Source: Flavimaribacter sp024343425 (GTDB lineage Bacteria > Pseudomonadota > Alphaproteobacteria > Rhizobiales > Rhizobiaceae). Taken from it: a stretch of DNA of 64,000 bases. Each line of letters begins with the position of its first letter. Position 1 is the stretch's first letter. The translations under genes were made by a program, and so were the position numbers. The notes below the pieces were generated by a model. The model did no database searches, had not been told where the DNA came from, and saw nothing but the letters and a program-made list of their open reading frames with translations. The stretch spans positions 1,736,001 to 1,800,000 of the forward strand of contig OZ245773.1 of NCBI GenBank assembly GCA_965227645.1, in the 5' to 3' direction. Below are positions 53,287 to 61,860 of the stretch, piece after piece.

Positions 53287-54201
53287 TCAAGTCGAGCGGA
53301 TGAATTCAATCATCTTTTCGGCCAGGAACGGACCGGCGTCTTCCTGCAGGAAATGGCCCGCGTTCCGCGTAATAAAATGATCCTGTCCCGCTGCTCCCGG
53401 AACCAGCTTCTTGAAGACTTCCTCTCCACCTTTCATGATTGGATCCTTGTCGGAGAAGCAGGTGAGAAAAGGCTTGTCGAATCGCCTCAGGCTGGCCCAG
53501 GCGTCTTTTTGGGCTGGCGCCGCAGGATCGTCCGGTGAAATCGGAACGAGAGACGGAAAGGCGCGCGCGCCTGCCTTGTAGCTCTCGTCGGGGTAGGGGG
53601 CGTCATAGGCAGCGACTTCCGCGTCGCTCAGACCGTTCACGGTCCCGCGCGCCACCACACCGCCAATTCTGAAGGTTGGCGAGGACTGACTATACGCCCG
53701 CCAGTCGAGAAAGGCCTGCCCCGGATGGTGGTCGCCCGTCGGCAGCGCCGTATTGCCGATCATCACGCTGCTGAAGGAGGCAGGCATTTCCGCGACCAGG
53801 CGCAAGCCGATCAGTCCGCCCCAGTCCTGTCCGAAAAGCGTCATGGCGCCGGGCGCGACAACCGAAAGCCATTGTTTCATCCAGCCGACATGACCTCCGT
53901 AGCTATAGGCAGTGCGATCGGCCGGTTTATCTGATTTGCCGAATCCGATGAAGTCCGGAGCCAGAACGCGGAAACCTGCAGCGGCGAGTTGCGATATCAT
54001 TTTTCGGTAAAGATAGGACCATGTCGGCTCTCCGTGCAGCAGCAGCGCAACATGTCCATCCGCAGGACCTTCGTCGAGGTAGTGCAATCGCAACGGTCCG
54101 AGATCGTCGTCGGCGATTGTCGTGTAGTGCGGTTTGAACGGATAGTCCGGAAGATCGACGAACTGCGAATCCGGTGTCCTCAAAATTTCGATAGCTGCCA
54201 T
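53287..54201 (-). CDS. Haloalkane dehalogenase (HLD-I, DhlA/DhmA-like)
   Basis: 304 residues. Hydrolyses carbon-halogen bonds with a nucleophilic Asp. The oxyanion part is LLLHGEPTWSYLYRKM (HGEPTWSY is diagnostic), the nucleophile Asp126 with halide-binding Trp127 in GQDWGG, the second acid in CFSDKDPI and the base His in NAGHFLQEDAG. No signal peptide. The position of the second acid agrees with subfamily I. Substrate range cannot be read. Confidence 0.88.
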   Translation of the reverse strand: MAAIEILRTPDSQFVDLPDYPFKPHYTTIADDDLGPLRLHYLDEGPADGHVALLLHGEPTWSYLYRKMISQLAAAGFRVLAPDFIGFGKSDKPADRTAYSYGGHVGWMKQWLSVVAPGAMTLFGQDWGGLIGLRLVAEMPASFSSVMIGNTALPTGDHHPGQAFLDWRAYSQSSPTFRIGGVVARGTVNGLSDAEVAAYDAPYPDESYKAGARAFPSLVPISPDDPAAPAQKDAWASLRRFDKPFLTCFSDKDPIMKGGEEVFKKLVPGAAGQDHFITRNAGHFLQEDAGPFLAEKMIEFIRST

Positions 54202-54230
54202 GAATTCCTCCCAAATCCTTCAGCGAGCGC

Positions 54231-54722
54231 TCAGCTATCCCTTGCTATCGGCTCCTGATAGGTGAAGCCCATATCCCACGGAAAATAGATCCAGGTGTCC
54301 TGGCTGACTTCGGTAATGTACGTATCGACCATCGGACGACCGGTCGGCTTGGCGTACACAGTTGCGAAATGCGCCTTGGGCAGCATTTCCCGGACAATGC
54401 GCGCCGTCTTGCCGGTGTCTGTCAAGTCGTCGACGATCAGGATGCGCTCACCTTCGGTCGCCAGCATCTCGTCGTTGATCGGTTTGAGAACCAGCATGTC
54501 GCCCTGGTTCTTATAGTCGTGATAAGAGGCCACGCAGACGGATTCGATTTTTCGGATGTTCAGTTCCCGCGCTACAATCGCCGCCGGAACAAGGCCGCCC
54601 CGGGTGATGCAAACGATTCCGTCGAGCTCAAGATTCAGCCCTGCGATGCGCCAGGCGAGAGCCCGCGCATCGCGATGAAATTGATCCCAGGATACGGGAA
54701 AAGATTTATCCGGTAGCGACAT
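54231..54722 (-). CDS. gpt: Xanthine-guanine phosphoribosyltransferase
   Basis: 163 residues; purine salvage from PRPP. PRPP motif ILIVDDLTDTGKT, N-terminal SWDQFHRDARALAWRI and GIVCITRGGLVPAAIVARELN, and C-terminal IYFPWD as in E. coli Gpt. ATG 54722 begins MSLPDKSFPVSWDQF; ATG 54734 is an alternative with four extra residues. Confidence 0.92.
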   Translation of the reverse strand: MSLPDKSFPVSWDQFHRDARALAWRIAGLNLELDGIVCITRGGLVPAAIVARELNIRKIESVCVASYHDYKNQGDMLVLKPINDEMLATEGERILIVDDLTDTGKTARIVREMLPKAHFATVYAKPTGRPMVDTYITEVSQDTWIYFPWDMGFTYQEPIARDS

Positions 54723-54845
54723 GTCCATCCTCATGGCCGGCTCGGTGGTTCGCAGAGCCGGCGTTAATCGTGAATGGACTGTCTTAGTGCCGAAGGAAAC
54801 AATTGCGCAACCCGTCGCCGGCGGATGGCCACAGGAACGAAGACT

Positions 54846-55685
54846 TCAGCGCGACATCAGCGTCGGATTTGTCATCGAATCGAGAAGCGTGTGGGTTACG
54901 CCGCCGAACAGGAACTCCTTGATCCTGGAATGACTGTACGCGCCCATAACCAGCAGATCGGCCTGGGTGTCCGACATGCGGTTCTCGATGATCGACGCCG
55001 CCGGCACGCCGCCAGAGGACTGTGAATTGACCGTGACATTGATCCCGTGCCGGCTGAGCGTCGCTGCGATCTCCGCGCCTGCCATGGAGGCGCTTTGTTC
55101 CTGCGTGTCTTTCGGATCGACGATGAAAATCTCGACCTTTTCCGCCGCCATGAGAAGCGGCAATGCGTCGAAGACGGCGCGGGTGGATTCCCGGGTTGCG
55201 TTCCAGGCGACCAGCACAGATTTGACGGGCTTGCCCGAATGTCCGGTGTAGGGAACAAACAGAACGGGCCGGCCGCTCTCGAAAACAAGCGATTCGAGAT
55301 CGGCGTAATCGTTGGTGTTGTCCGGGTTGCGCTGCTGCAGCACAACGATGTCCGCGCAATGCGCGCTGGATACTGCGGAAACCGCGCCATCACCTGTCGG
55401 GGACCTTACCGAACGCCACTCAAAGGACACGCCCTCGGCATTGCAGCGATCCCTGAATTTTTTCTCCACGAGAGAGGAGCGTTTCTGTATTTCTTCCTCG
55501 TCCTGCTGATAGATCGTGGGATCGGGAATTTCCATTGGAGCAGTGTAGGCTACGCGCATCGTCGGCTCCGCATGAATTCCGATAAGATGGGCGTCGTTCT
55601 GGCTGCACAGAGAAATTGAAGCGTTCAAAACTGGTTCGCAATCGCTCTCACTCCGCAACACGGCGACGATAGTCTTGTAGCTCAT
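54846..55685 (-). CDS. Universal stress protein with two USP-type halves
   Basis: 279 residues. N-terminal half MSYKTIVAVLRSESDCEPVLNASISLC...; the second half VKSVLVAWNATRESTRAVFDAL ends in the ATP-loop-like MGAYSHSRIKEFLFGGVTHTLL. Two Rossmann-like USP domains in tandem, as in rhizobial stress proteins. Role in stress survival is inferred from the family and from the neighbouring stress genes. Confidence 0.9.
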   Translation of the reverse strand: MSYKTIVAVLRSESDCEPVLNASISLCSQNDAHLIGIHAEPTMRVAYTAPMEIPDPTIYQQDEEEIQKRSSLVEKKFRDRCNAEGVSFEWRSVRSPTGDGAVSAVSSAHCADIVVLQQRNPDNTNDYADLESLVFESGRPVLFVPYTGHSGKPVKSVLVAWNATRESTRAVFDALPLLMAAEKVEIFIVDPKDTQEQSASMAGAEIAATLSRHGINVTVNSQSSGGVPAASIIENRMSDTQADLLVMGAYSHSRIKEFLFGGVTHTLLDSMTNPTLMSR

Positions 55686-55793
55686 AGTCGGCTCCCTAAA
55701 ATGTTCATCGGATTGATCTGTTTTTCAATGGCGCCGTTAATTCAATATTATCGTAACCGCTTGCGCCTTGACCGGGATCAATACAAGTCAGCG

Positions 55794-56552
55794 TCAACGC
55801 GCTGTCTTTTCCCGTTTCGACTGCAATAGGGTCAGCATTTGCCGGACCTGCGCCGCCGCCGCCTCGATAGCGGCGGCGTCGCGGCCTCTAATGACAATTT
55901 GCGTGGAAAAAGCCGTTCCGTCAAACTGCGGATAGGAACCAATCACCGTTTCGCGGTTCTCGTTCTGTATTGCCGCCAAGGGATCTCCGATCGTGCCCTC
56001 GCCGAACGGACTATGCACTGCGACGGACTGAATCTTCGCTCCGGTTTTCAAAGTCGGAAGCAGACTGTCCAACATCGCCTGAAAGACCGATGGGACGCCC
56101 GCCATCACGTGGACATTGCCTATCGTGAAACCCGGCGCGACGGATACAGGATTGACGATGTGTTCGGCGCCTTTCGGCATTCGGGCCATGCGCTTGCGCG
56201 ACTCGGTGAATTCAATGTCCCGGCTGCGATAGACCGCACCCATCAACTCCAGCGCCTTTTCGTCGTGCTCGCACGGAACGCCGAAGGCCTTGGAAATTGC
56301 ATCGGCGGTAATGTCGTCATGGGTCGGGCCTATGCCGCCGGAGGTGAAAACGTAGGTATAGACGCTTCGAAGCTCGTTGACTGCCCTGACTATCGCGCCT
56401 TCGTCGTCGCCAATGATGCGAACCTCTTCAAGATCGATGCCTACCGCCGTCAGCATGTCGGCGAGATGGCCGATATTCTTGTCTTTTGTGCGCCCCGACA
56501 GCAATTCGTCGCCGATTGCGACCATTGCAGCTGTAACTATCGCATTCGACAT
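55794..56552 (-). CDS. CinA-like / MoCF-domain protein
   Basis: 252 residues with the molybdopterin-binding (MoCF) fold: AAMVAIGDELLSGRTKDKN, VFTSGGIGPTHDDIT (the diagnostic GGxGPTxDD), and MAGVPSVFQAMLDSLLP. The C-terminal nicotinamide-mononucleotide deamidase domain of full CinA is absent. Such short forms may be competence/damage-inducible CinA relatives; actual activity is unknown. AGGAGA precedes the ATG. Confidence 0.88.
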   Translation of the reverse strand: MSNAIVTAAMVAIGDELLSGRTKDKNIGHLADMLTAVGIDLEEVRIIGDDEGAIVRAVNELRSVYTYVFTSGGIGPTHDDITADAISKAFGVPCEHDEKALELMGAVYRSRDIEFTESRKRMARMPKGAEHIVNPVSVAPGFTIGNVHVMAGVPSVFQAMLDSLLPTLKTGAKIQSVAVHSPFGEGTIGDPLAAIQNENRETVIGSYPQFDGTAFSTQIVIRGRDAAAIEAAAAQVRQMLTLLQSKREKTAR

Positions 56553-56727
56553 GCAGTCTCCTCGTATTTCAATTGCGAATACGTAACGCGTGCGCCATCG
56601 GGCTGCAAGCGCCGGGAGACTTTCGAAAAATGTCTGGATGTTCGTCAACGCCCGTGCTGAACCGTTTGTCTTCCGCAACCTGCCGAGGACGGTCGAGAGC
56701 GCGTTTCAGCCGCTCATAGCGGCTGGA

Positions 56728-57000
56728 TCATTTGTAGGTGACTGCAGCGAGTTTATGCAGAAGATGGACCTTCAGAAGGTTTTCGATCCGCTTCTTGACC
56801 TGCCCGACAAGTTGGGCGTTTTCAGCGCGCACCACGAGCGTATCGATCGCTTTGTCGACGGTTTTCAGTCCTCCGACGTCGCCTAGTCCACGACTTTCTA
56901 TTTCCCGCCACAAATCTTCTCCGAGATTTCTGATACGGGTGGTCAGGTGGCCGTCCTTGTTCGACGGGAAGAATATGGTTGCTATCTTTTGTCCAGGCAT
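56728..57000 (-). CDS. Conserved-looking small protein, unknown function
   Basis: 90 residues (MPGQKIATIFFPSNKDGHLTTRIRNLGEDLWREIESRG..., ending in LLKVHLLHKLAAVTYK). No family recognised. The frame is preceded by AAAGGTAG nine bases before the ATG. It has amphipathic helices (AIDTLVVRAENAQLVGQVKKRIENLLKVHLL) and no membrane segment. Confidence 0.55.
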   Translation of the reverse strand: MPGQKIATIFFPSNKDGHLTTRIRNLGEDLWREIESRGLGDVGGLKTVDKAIDTLVVRAENAQLVGQVKKRIENLLKVHLLHKLAAVTYK

Positions 57001-57662
57001 CGATTTCTACCTTTTCGCTCTCCAATCCGTTCTTGTCTCAAACCCTGCTCACTTTGAGGTCAATACAACCCGTTCCGGATTTAAATATGTCCGCCGTCGC
57101 ACTGTTTCCAGTGTTCCGGCGCCTATCAAATGAATTCCGAGATACGAATGTCGAGCATTTTAGTTCGTAGCCATACGCGGTCAAGGATCTGGTTGGCCAT
57201 ACCGAACGTTCTTGCACCATGCAACAATGTTGCCGTTTGACTTGAAGTGCAAGAAGTTTTGAAGGAAAATCGTGGACCGGTGACTAATGGCGAAGTCACC
57301 GGTCCGAAACGCATTCTCTCAGGGCGACTATGAGAAATGCGTCAGCTCGTTTGGCTAAGCCAGTGACGAACACGTCTCGCTTATACATTATATTTACGAG
57401 ACTTATAACTAAAAAATGCAATTTGGAGTACAGATCGGGCAATTTTTTTGATTCAACTTATTTTCTTTTCCGTACTGGTTGCATTTTATTGTCGATGCAC
57501 CCGAAAAATCAGTCACTGCTTCAGTTGCGAAACGAAAATCATTTCATGGAAGTATACTTTTCCCGATCGTTGCTGACGGAACTGAATTCATGCACCTGCG
57601 TTCACACTGAGAGTGCGTGTGTAGACACAGCTCTTCAGTCTAAAACGGAAGGATTCCTATTT
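57001..57662. other. Long regulatory and spacer region upstream of dps
   Basis: No good gene. Contains a perfect 11-bp inverted repeat GGACCGGTGAC-N10-GTCACCGGTCC (57274-57305) without a T-tract, an AT-rich part around 57440-57500, and the EcfG-type promoter at 57578-57602. Confidence 0.5.
57578..57602 (+). promoter_or_regulatory. EcfG-type general stress promoter of dps
   Basis: GGAAC at 57578-57582, 16 bp, CGTT at 57599-57602, which matches the alphaproteobacterial EcfG/RpoE2 consensus exactly. 60 bp before the dps start codon. Confidence 0.75.
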
Positions 57663-58163
57663 ATGCAAAGCCAAATACTCAAGGTGCGCGCTGACATCCA
57701 AGATCCGGAAACCGGAATAGACAACCGGAGAAAAGTCGCCGCCAATATGGCGTCCTGTTTGTCAGACAGCTATCTGTTGATGATCAAGACGCAAGGTTAC
57801 CACTGGAACGTCGTTGGTCCATTGTTTCGGTCCATTCATCTTCTGACCGAAGACCACTACAACAATCTTTTTCAAGCCATCGACGAATTGGCGGAGCGCA
57901 TCAGGGCGCTTGGATATCCGTCACCCTCCAGCTTTACGGAGATGATTGCTCTGAGCGCTATCGAAGAAGATACCGAGAATCCGACCGCAGAAGAGATGAT
58001 CGATAATCTTGTCAGAGACCATGGAATCCTGGCGCGGCGATTCCGCGAGTGCATTTCGCGCGCCGAAGAGGCCGACGACGTCGTATCCGCCGACATGTTG
58101 ACGAGGCGCATAGAGTTTCACGAAAAAGCAATCTGGATGCTGAGCGCAGTAAAGTCCGAATAG
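57663..58163 (+). CDS. dps: Dps family ferritin-like protein
   Basis: 166 residues. Iron-storing, DNA-protecting dodecamer subunit. Ferroxidase motif IKTQGYHWNVVGPLFRSIHLLTEDHYNNLFQAIDELAERIRALG with the His and Asp/Glu ligands, and a later FTEMIALSAIEEDTENPTAEEMIDNLV. The frame is open upstream to 57330, but conservation and the stress promoter fit ATG 57663 (MQSQILKVRADIQDPETGID). Confidence 0.92.
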   Translation: MQSQILKVRADIQDPETGIDNRRKVAANMASCLSDSYLLMIKTQGYHWNVVGPLFRSIHLLTEDHYNNLFQAIDELAERIRALGYPSPSSFTEMIALSAIEEDTENPTAEEMIDNLVRDHGILARRFRECISRAEEADDVVSADMLTRRIEFHEKAIWMLSAVKSE

Positions 58164-58335
58164 GAACATCCTGGAGGGCTTTTGCAATTGTCGCAGACGC
58201 CCCGGATGATCTGGAAAATATCAATTGGCATTTCGCGTAATCGGCTTTTTGCTCGGCAAAAAGCCGATTGTTTTTATGTATTTGAAGGAAGTTGTGGTCC
58301 ATGCAAATGGGCTCCGCAGAAAGATCAATCTGAGT

Positions 58336-58360
58336 GGAACCCATTTGCCGTTTGGTCGTT
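58336..58360 (+). promoter_or_regulatory. EcfG-type promoter of the PRC-barrel gene
   Basis: GGAAC at 58336-58340, 16 bp, CGTT at 58357-58360, followed by TTGTTT. 75 bp before the start codon. Confidence 0.75.
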
Positions 58361-58435
58361 TTGTTTACGAACGCCGAGGCAGTCGGATGCTTGATCGGCT
58401 GTTCTCAAAACTGCCAGACGAAAAGGAGTATAACA

Positions 58436-59458
58436 ATGAAACGGATTATCGCAACAACTGCAGTTGCCTTGATGCTTGGCGCGTCCGCCTTTGCGAGCGA
58501 CGCCAACACCTCCGCCAACACGATGCTCAACACCTATGCTGCTGAACAGCCCGGCGACGTTTTCGCCTCCGAATTCATCGGTATGCGCATTTACTCTGCT
58601 GAAAATGAGTGGAATTCCTGGAATGACGGCGCCCGTGTAGAGCCAGGCGCAAACGCCGAATGGGACGACATCGGCGAGGTGGACGACGTCATCTTCGGTG
58701 AAGACGGTCAGGTCAAGGCGGTCATACTTGGTGTCGGCGGCTTCATCGGAATTGGCGAAAAGGATATCGCCGTTCCAATGGACCAGATCAAAACCGTGTA
58801 TGAAGGCGAGGGCGAAGACTACTTCCTCGTCGTCAGCACCAACAAGGAAACCTTGACCAACGCCGAGCCGTTCCAGCGCGCTGAAGACAGGGATACGGCT
58901 GCAGCCAAGACCGAACCTATGGATAATTCCGCCGACATGACGGCTGAGCCAGACGCCGACGTTGTGGCTACGGATACCGGGGAGCCGGTGACCGAAAAGC
59001 AGTCCGCAGAGATGGCGGAAGCAGAGAAAACCGACCGTGTCGTGACCTCGGAAACGGCCGACTCGTCCATGACTCGGAAGGACGAAATGACCACGGGCAG
59101 TGTTTCTGACGACAAAGCTGCCTGGGCTGAACGCGATATGCTTACGCGGCCCCAGATGACGCGTGATGGCTTCAACGAAGCGCGTTACGAAGAGCTGACG
59201 GCTGAGCAGCTGGAAGGCGCTCGCGTGTACGGCCTCAACGACGAAGACGTCGGCGAGATTGATCGCCTTGTGCTTAGTGAAGATGGACAGATCCAGACGG
59301 TCGTCATCGACGTTGGTGGTTTTCTCGGCCTCGGCGAACATCCGGTCGGTGTGACCATGGACGAATTGCAGATCCTGCGCGATCCGAATGGATCGGTGCG
59401 CGTCTATATCGACTCGACCGAGGAAGCTCTCGAAGGGCAGCCTGCATATCGCAGCTAA
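58436..59458 (+). CDS. Exported protein with two PRC-barrel domains
   Basis: 340 residues: signal peptide MKRIIATTAVALMLGASAFASD, first PRC-barrel (~38-115; IGMRIYSAENEWNSWND...IGEVDDVIFGEDGQVKAVILGVGGFIGIGEKDIAVP), an acidic, Thr/Glu-rich spacer (~125-225), second PRC-barrel (~245-330; LEGARVYGLNDEDVGEIDRLVLSEDGQIQTVVIDVGGFLGLGEHPVGV). The two barrels are similar, so an internal duplication. Likely periplasmic stress or envelope protein. AAAAGGAG site upstream; own stress promoter and terminator. Confidence 0.9.
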   Translation: MKRIIATTAVALMLGASAFASDANTSANTMLNTYAAEQPGDVFASEFIGMRIYSAENEWNSWNDGARVEPGANAEWDDIGEVDDVIFGEDGQVKAVILGVGGFIGIGEKDIAVPMDQIKTVYEGEGEDYFLVVSTNKETLTNAEPFQRAEDRDTAAAKTEPMDNSADMTAEPDADVVATDTGEPVTEKQSAEMAEAEKTDRVVTSETADSSMTRKDEMTTGSVSDDKAAWAERDMLTRPQMTRDGFNEARYEELTAEQLEGARVYGLNDEDVGEIDRLVLSEDGQIQTVVIDVGGFLGLGEHPVGVTMDELQILRDPNGSVRVYIDSTEEALEGQPAYRS

Positions 59459-59484
59459 TTCTTTCGAACTGCTTCAAACCCAGG

Positions 59485-59516
59485 AACAGGCCGCCTCGCG
59501 CGGCCTGTTTTTCTTT
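59485..59516 (+). terminator. Rho-independent terminator after the PRC-barrel gene
   Basis: AACAGGCCGC-ctcgc-GCGGCCTGTT followed by TTTCTTT; 10-bp stem. Confidence 0.85.
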
Positions 59517-59608
59517 GGTTTGCAACCAAAGGGCAGGATTCACGTTAATCAGGCCATGGACCGGACCCAAACGGGGGGCAGGTAAATCCATTGCGACGGG
59601 AAAAGACG

Positions 59609-60754
59609 GTGTCGGATACGGTAAAACAAAATGAACCTGACTCGAAGTCGATATTGGTCGCTTCCGGTGGGCTCTCCACGCGATTGATCGCCATAATAGC
59701 TGGATGCGCTGCGCTCTACCTTGGCAAGAATTTCCTGTTGCCAATAACGCTCGCGGTTATCATTGCACTGACACTGGGGCCTTTGGTTTATACGGCGCGG
59801 CGGCTTCATATTCCGTCACCCCTGACGGCGGCGCTGCTCCTGTTTCTTTGCGGGGCCGGAATTCTCGCAGGGGCTGTTACTCTGGCCGCTCCCCTGGCCG
59901 ATTTCATCGCAGACGCTCCCAGGATCGGAGCCGAATTGAAGGATAAACTGAAGAGCATTCGGGAGCCGGTGGAATCAATCAACTCTGTCGGAGAAGAAGT
60001 GGAAAAACTCGCAGGATCGGGAGATGACTCCACCGCGAATGAAGTCGTCGTCAAGGGGCCCGGGCTCATGACCCGGGCGGCGGACGATATCATGATCGTT
60101 TCGGCGACGGTCGTTCTGACGCTTGTCCTGAGCTTTTTCCTTCTGATTTCGAGGGACATGTTTCTGAAGAAAGCCATCCGCATTTTCCCGCGCCTCAGCG
60201 ACAAGAAACGCATTTTCACCCTGATTACCGATATCGAGCATGACGTCTCTCACTATCTGCTTACCGTCGCAGTCATAAATGGCGGCCTTGGAATATGCGT
60301 CGGGATCTCATTCTATATTCTGGGAGTTCCAACCCCGCACCTGTGGGCAGTGCTCGCGGCCCTGTTGAACTTCCTGCCCTATATCGGCGCGCTCACAGGC
60401 GTTCTGCTGGCGTTCGGTGTATCTCTGTTGACCTTCGACACGATCCCCCACGCGCTCGTGCCAGCTTTGACCTATTTCGTCTTCACCACGATAGAAGGAC
60501 AGTTCGTGACGCCGATGGTTCTCGGTCGCCGTTTCTCCATGAATACCGTCGCGATTTTGATCTCGATTGCATTTTTCGGCTTCATCTGGGGGCCTATCGG
60601 AGTGCTGGTCGCGGTTCCGCTGCTGATTATCTTCAAGGGCATTTGCGAACGGATCGAAAGCCTTCGTCATATCGGCGAGTTTTTGTCCGGAGAGCAATTG
60701 CCGCCGGATGAAGCGGAAGATGGCGCCGCCGAGAAGCACGCGGCAAATCGTTAG
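59609..60754 (+). CDS. AI-2E family transporter (TqsA/PerM-like)
   Basis: About 381 residues, polytopic. N-terminal hydrophobic pairs (LIAIIAGCAALYLGKNFLLPITLAVIIALTLGPLV, TAALLLFLCGAGILAGAVTLAA), a soluble insertion (~90-160), then the conserved PHLWAVLAALLNFLPYIGALTGVLLAF and EGQFVTPMVLGRRFSMNTVAILISIAFFGFIWGPIGVLVAVPLL blocks of the family. Substrates of members range from AI-2 to Na+/H+ exchange; not decided here. GTG 59609 with GGGAAAA upstream is preferred; TTG 59591 is possible. Confidence 0.88.
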   Translation: MSDTVKQNEPDSKSILVASGGLSTRLIAIIAGCAALYLGKNFLLPITLAVIIALTLGPLVYTARRLHIPSPLTAALLLFLCGAGILAGAVTLAAPLADFIADAPRIGAELKDKLKSIREPVESINSVGEEVEKLAGSGDDSTANEVVVKGPGLMTRAADDIMIVSATVVLTLVLSFFLLISRDMFLKKAIRIFPRLSDKKRIFTLITDIEHDVSHYLLTVAVINGGLGICVGISFYILGVPTPHLWAVLAALLNFLPYIGALTGVLLAFGVSLLTFDTIPHALVPALTYFVFTTIEGQFVTPMVLGRRFSMNTVAILISIAFFGFIWGPIGVLVAVPLLIIFKGICERIESLRHIGEFLSGEQLPPDEAEDGAAEKHAANR

Positions 60755-60825
60755 CCAGGGGTCGGGCTTCGGAGTACGCTGGTTGCCGCAGGTACTGGGT
60801 CGAAACCTGTCAACCATAGATTTTG

Positions 60826-60850
60826 GGAACAAATCAAGATTTGTTCGGTT
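60826..60850 (+). promoter_or_regulatory. Probable EcfG-type promoter of the DUF883-like operon
   Basis: GGAAC at 60826-60830 and CGGTT ending at 60850. It fits the looser GGAAC-N18-TT rule for RpoE2 but not the strict CGTT. 43 bp before the start codon. Confidence 0.5.
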
Positions 60851-60893
60851 ATCTGATCGAGACTGAAAACAGACGCTTTGCGGGAGAGCGAAG

Positions 60894-61436
60894 ATGGAAA
60901 AACAGCATAATAGCGAAACGATAGGGCAGGGAGCCACAACCGCCAAACCGGCGAAAGCGAGCTCTCAAGCGGCCGATTTCGTAAAGCAGACCGCCGATCG
61001 TGCAGGGGCAATGGCTTCTGACGTCAAGGATACGATTTCAGAGGCGGCGTCGGAAATTGGCGACACGGTGGCGCAACGCGCCGAAAAAACGCAGCATGAA
61101 GCCCTGAAGAAGGTCGCGGAAGGAACGGAAAGGACTGTCGAGAAAGGCAAGTCCTTCACCCAGGACCTTCTGCTGTCTCTCAGTCGTGCCTTCGAGGCTG
61201 GAAGCCGTAGCCTCGAAAGCGATGGCATGGCGTCTACCGCCAGCTATGCCCGCGCCACAGGCAAAGGCCTTGAATCCGCCGCCGATGAGATCGACGGCCT
61301 CGACACCGCCAACGTCGCGCACCGCGTCGAAACCTTTGTAAGAGAGCGCCCGTTCCAGACTGTTGGTCTTTTTGCGCTCGCGGGCTTCACGCTCGCAACA
61401 ATGGTGAAGGCTTCGATGAGAAAATCAGAAGACTGA
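60894..61436 (+). CDS. DUF883/ElaB-like membrane-associated helical protein
   Basis: 180 residues: long amphipathic, Ala/Lys/Glu-rich helices (ADFVKQTADRAGAMASDVKDTISEAASEIGDTVAQRAEKTQ...) like those of DUF883/ElaB or YtxH-type proteins, then FVRERPFQTVGLFALAGFTLATMVKAS, a single C-terminal membrane segment. A stress-induced envelope protein by analogy. First gene of a three-gene operon with a holin-like and a DUF3618 protein. Confidence 0.7.
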   Translation: MEKQHNSETIGQGATTAKPAKASSQAADFVKQTADRAGAMASDVKDTISEAASEIGDTVAQRAEKTQHEALKKVAEGTERTVEKGKSFTQDLLLSLSRAFEAGSRSLESDGMASTASYARATGKGLESAADEIDGLDTANVAHRVETFVRERPFQTVGLFALAGFTLATMVKASMRKSED

Positions 61437-61473
61437 CTGACTGCGAACGTGATGAACGGAAGGAATGCATACA

Positions 61474-61860
61474 ATGAACAACAACAATAGCATCATCCAG
61501 ACAATTCGGGAATTGATCGCTGACGCGACATTGCTGGTGCGTCAGGAGATAGATCTCGCGAAGGCCGAGGCGGCGGAGAAACTCGGGCAGATCCAGGCGG
61601 GCGTCGCAGCCGTTGCTGTCGGTTTGCTGATTGCGCTCACGGCGTTGCTTGTGCTGGTTCAGGCGTTGGTCGTTGCTCTTGGCAACATCATGCCGCCGGC
61701 GCTTGCCGCGCTGATCGTGGGCGTAGTGCTCGCGCTCGTCGCATTTGTTCTTGTGATGAACGGCGCCAATCAACTCAAGCCTGAGAACCTCGCGCCGAAG
61801 CGGACGATACGCTCAGTCCGTGAAAACGCCGAGAAAATGAAGGAGGGCAGATCATCATGA
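61474..61860 (+). CDS. Phage_holin_3_6 family (Actinobacterial-type holin-like) membrane protein
   Basis: 128 residues with a short helical N-terminus (IIQTIRELIADATLLVRQEIDLAKAEAAEKLGQ) and two membrane helices (AGVAAVAVGLLIALTALLVLVQALVV and MPPALAALIVGVVLALVAFVLVM). The ATLLVRQEIDLAKAE motif is typical of the PF07332 family, found beside DUF3618 genes. Not evidence for a prophage. ATG 61474 preferred (AAGGAA upstream); the DUF3618 start overlaps the stop (ATGA). Confidence 0.82.
   Translation: MNNNNSIIQTIRELIADATLLVRQEIDLAKAEAAEKLGQIQAGVAAVAVGLLIALTALLVLVQALVVALGNIMPPALAALIVGVVLALVAFVLVMNGANQLKPENLAPKRTIRSVRENAEKMKEGRSS

Noticed and set aside
57274..57305. Terminator at the 11-bp inverted repeat
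   Set aside because: No T-tract on either strand; kept only as an inverted repeat of unknown role.
61474..61860. Prophage indicated by the holin-family gene
   Set aside because: This family is chromosomal and typically beside DUF3618; no phage structural, lysis or integrase genes are near.
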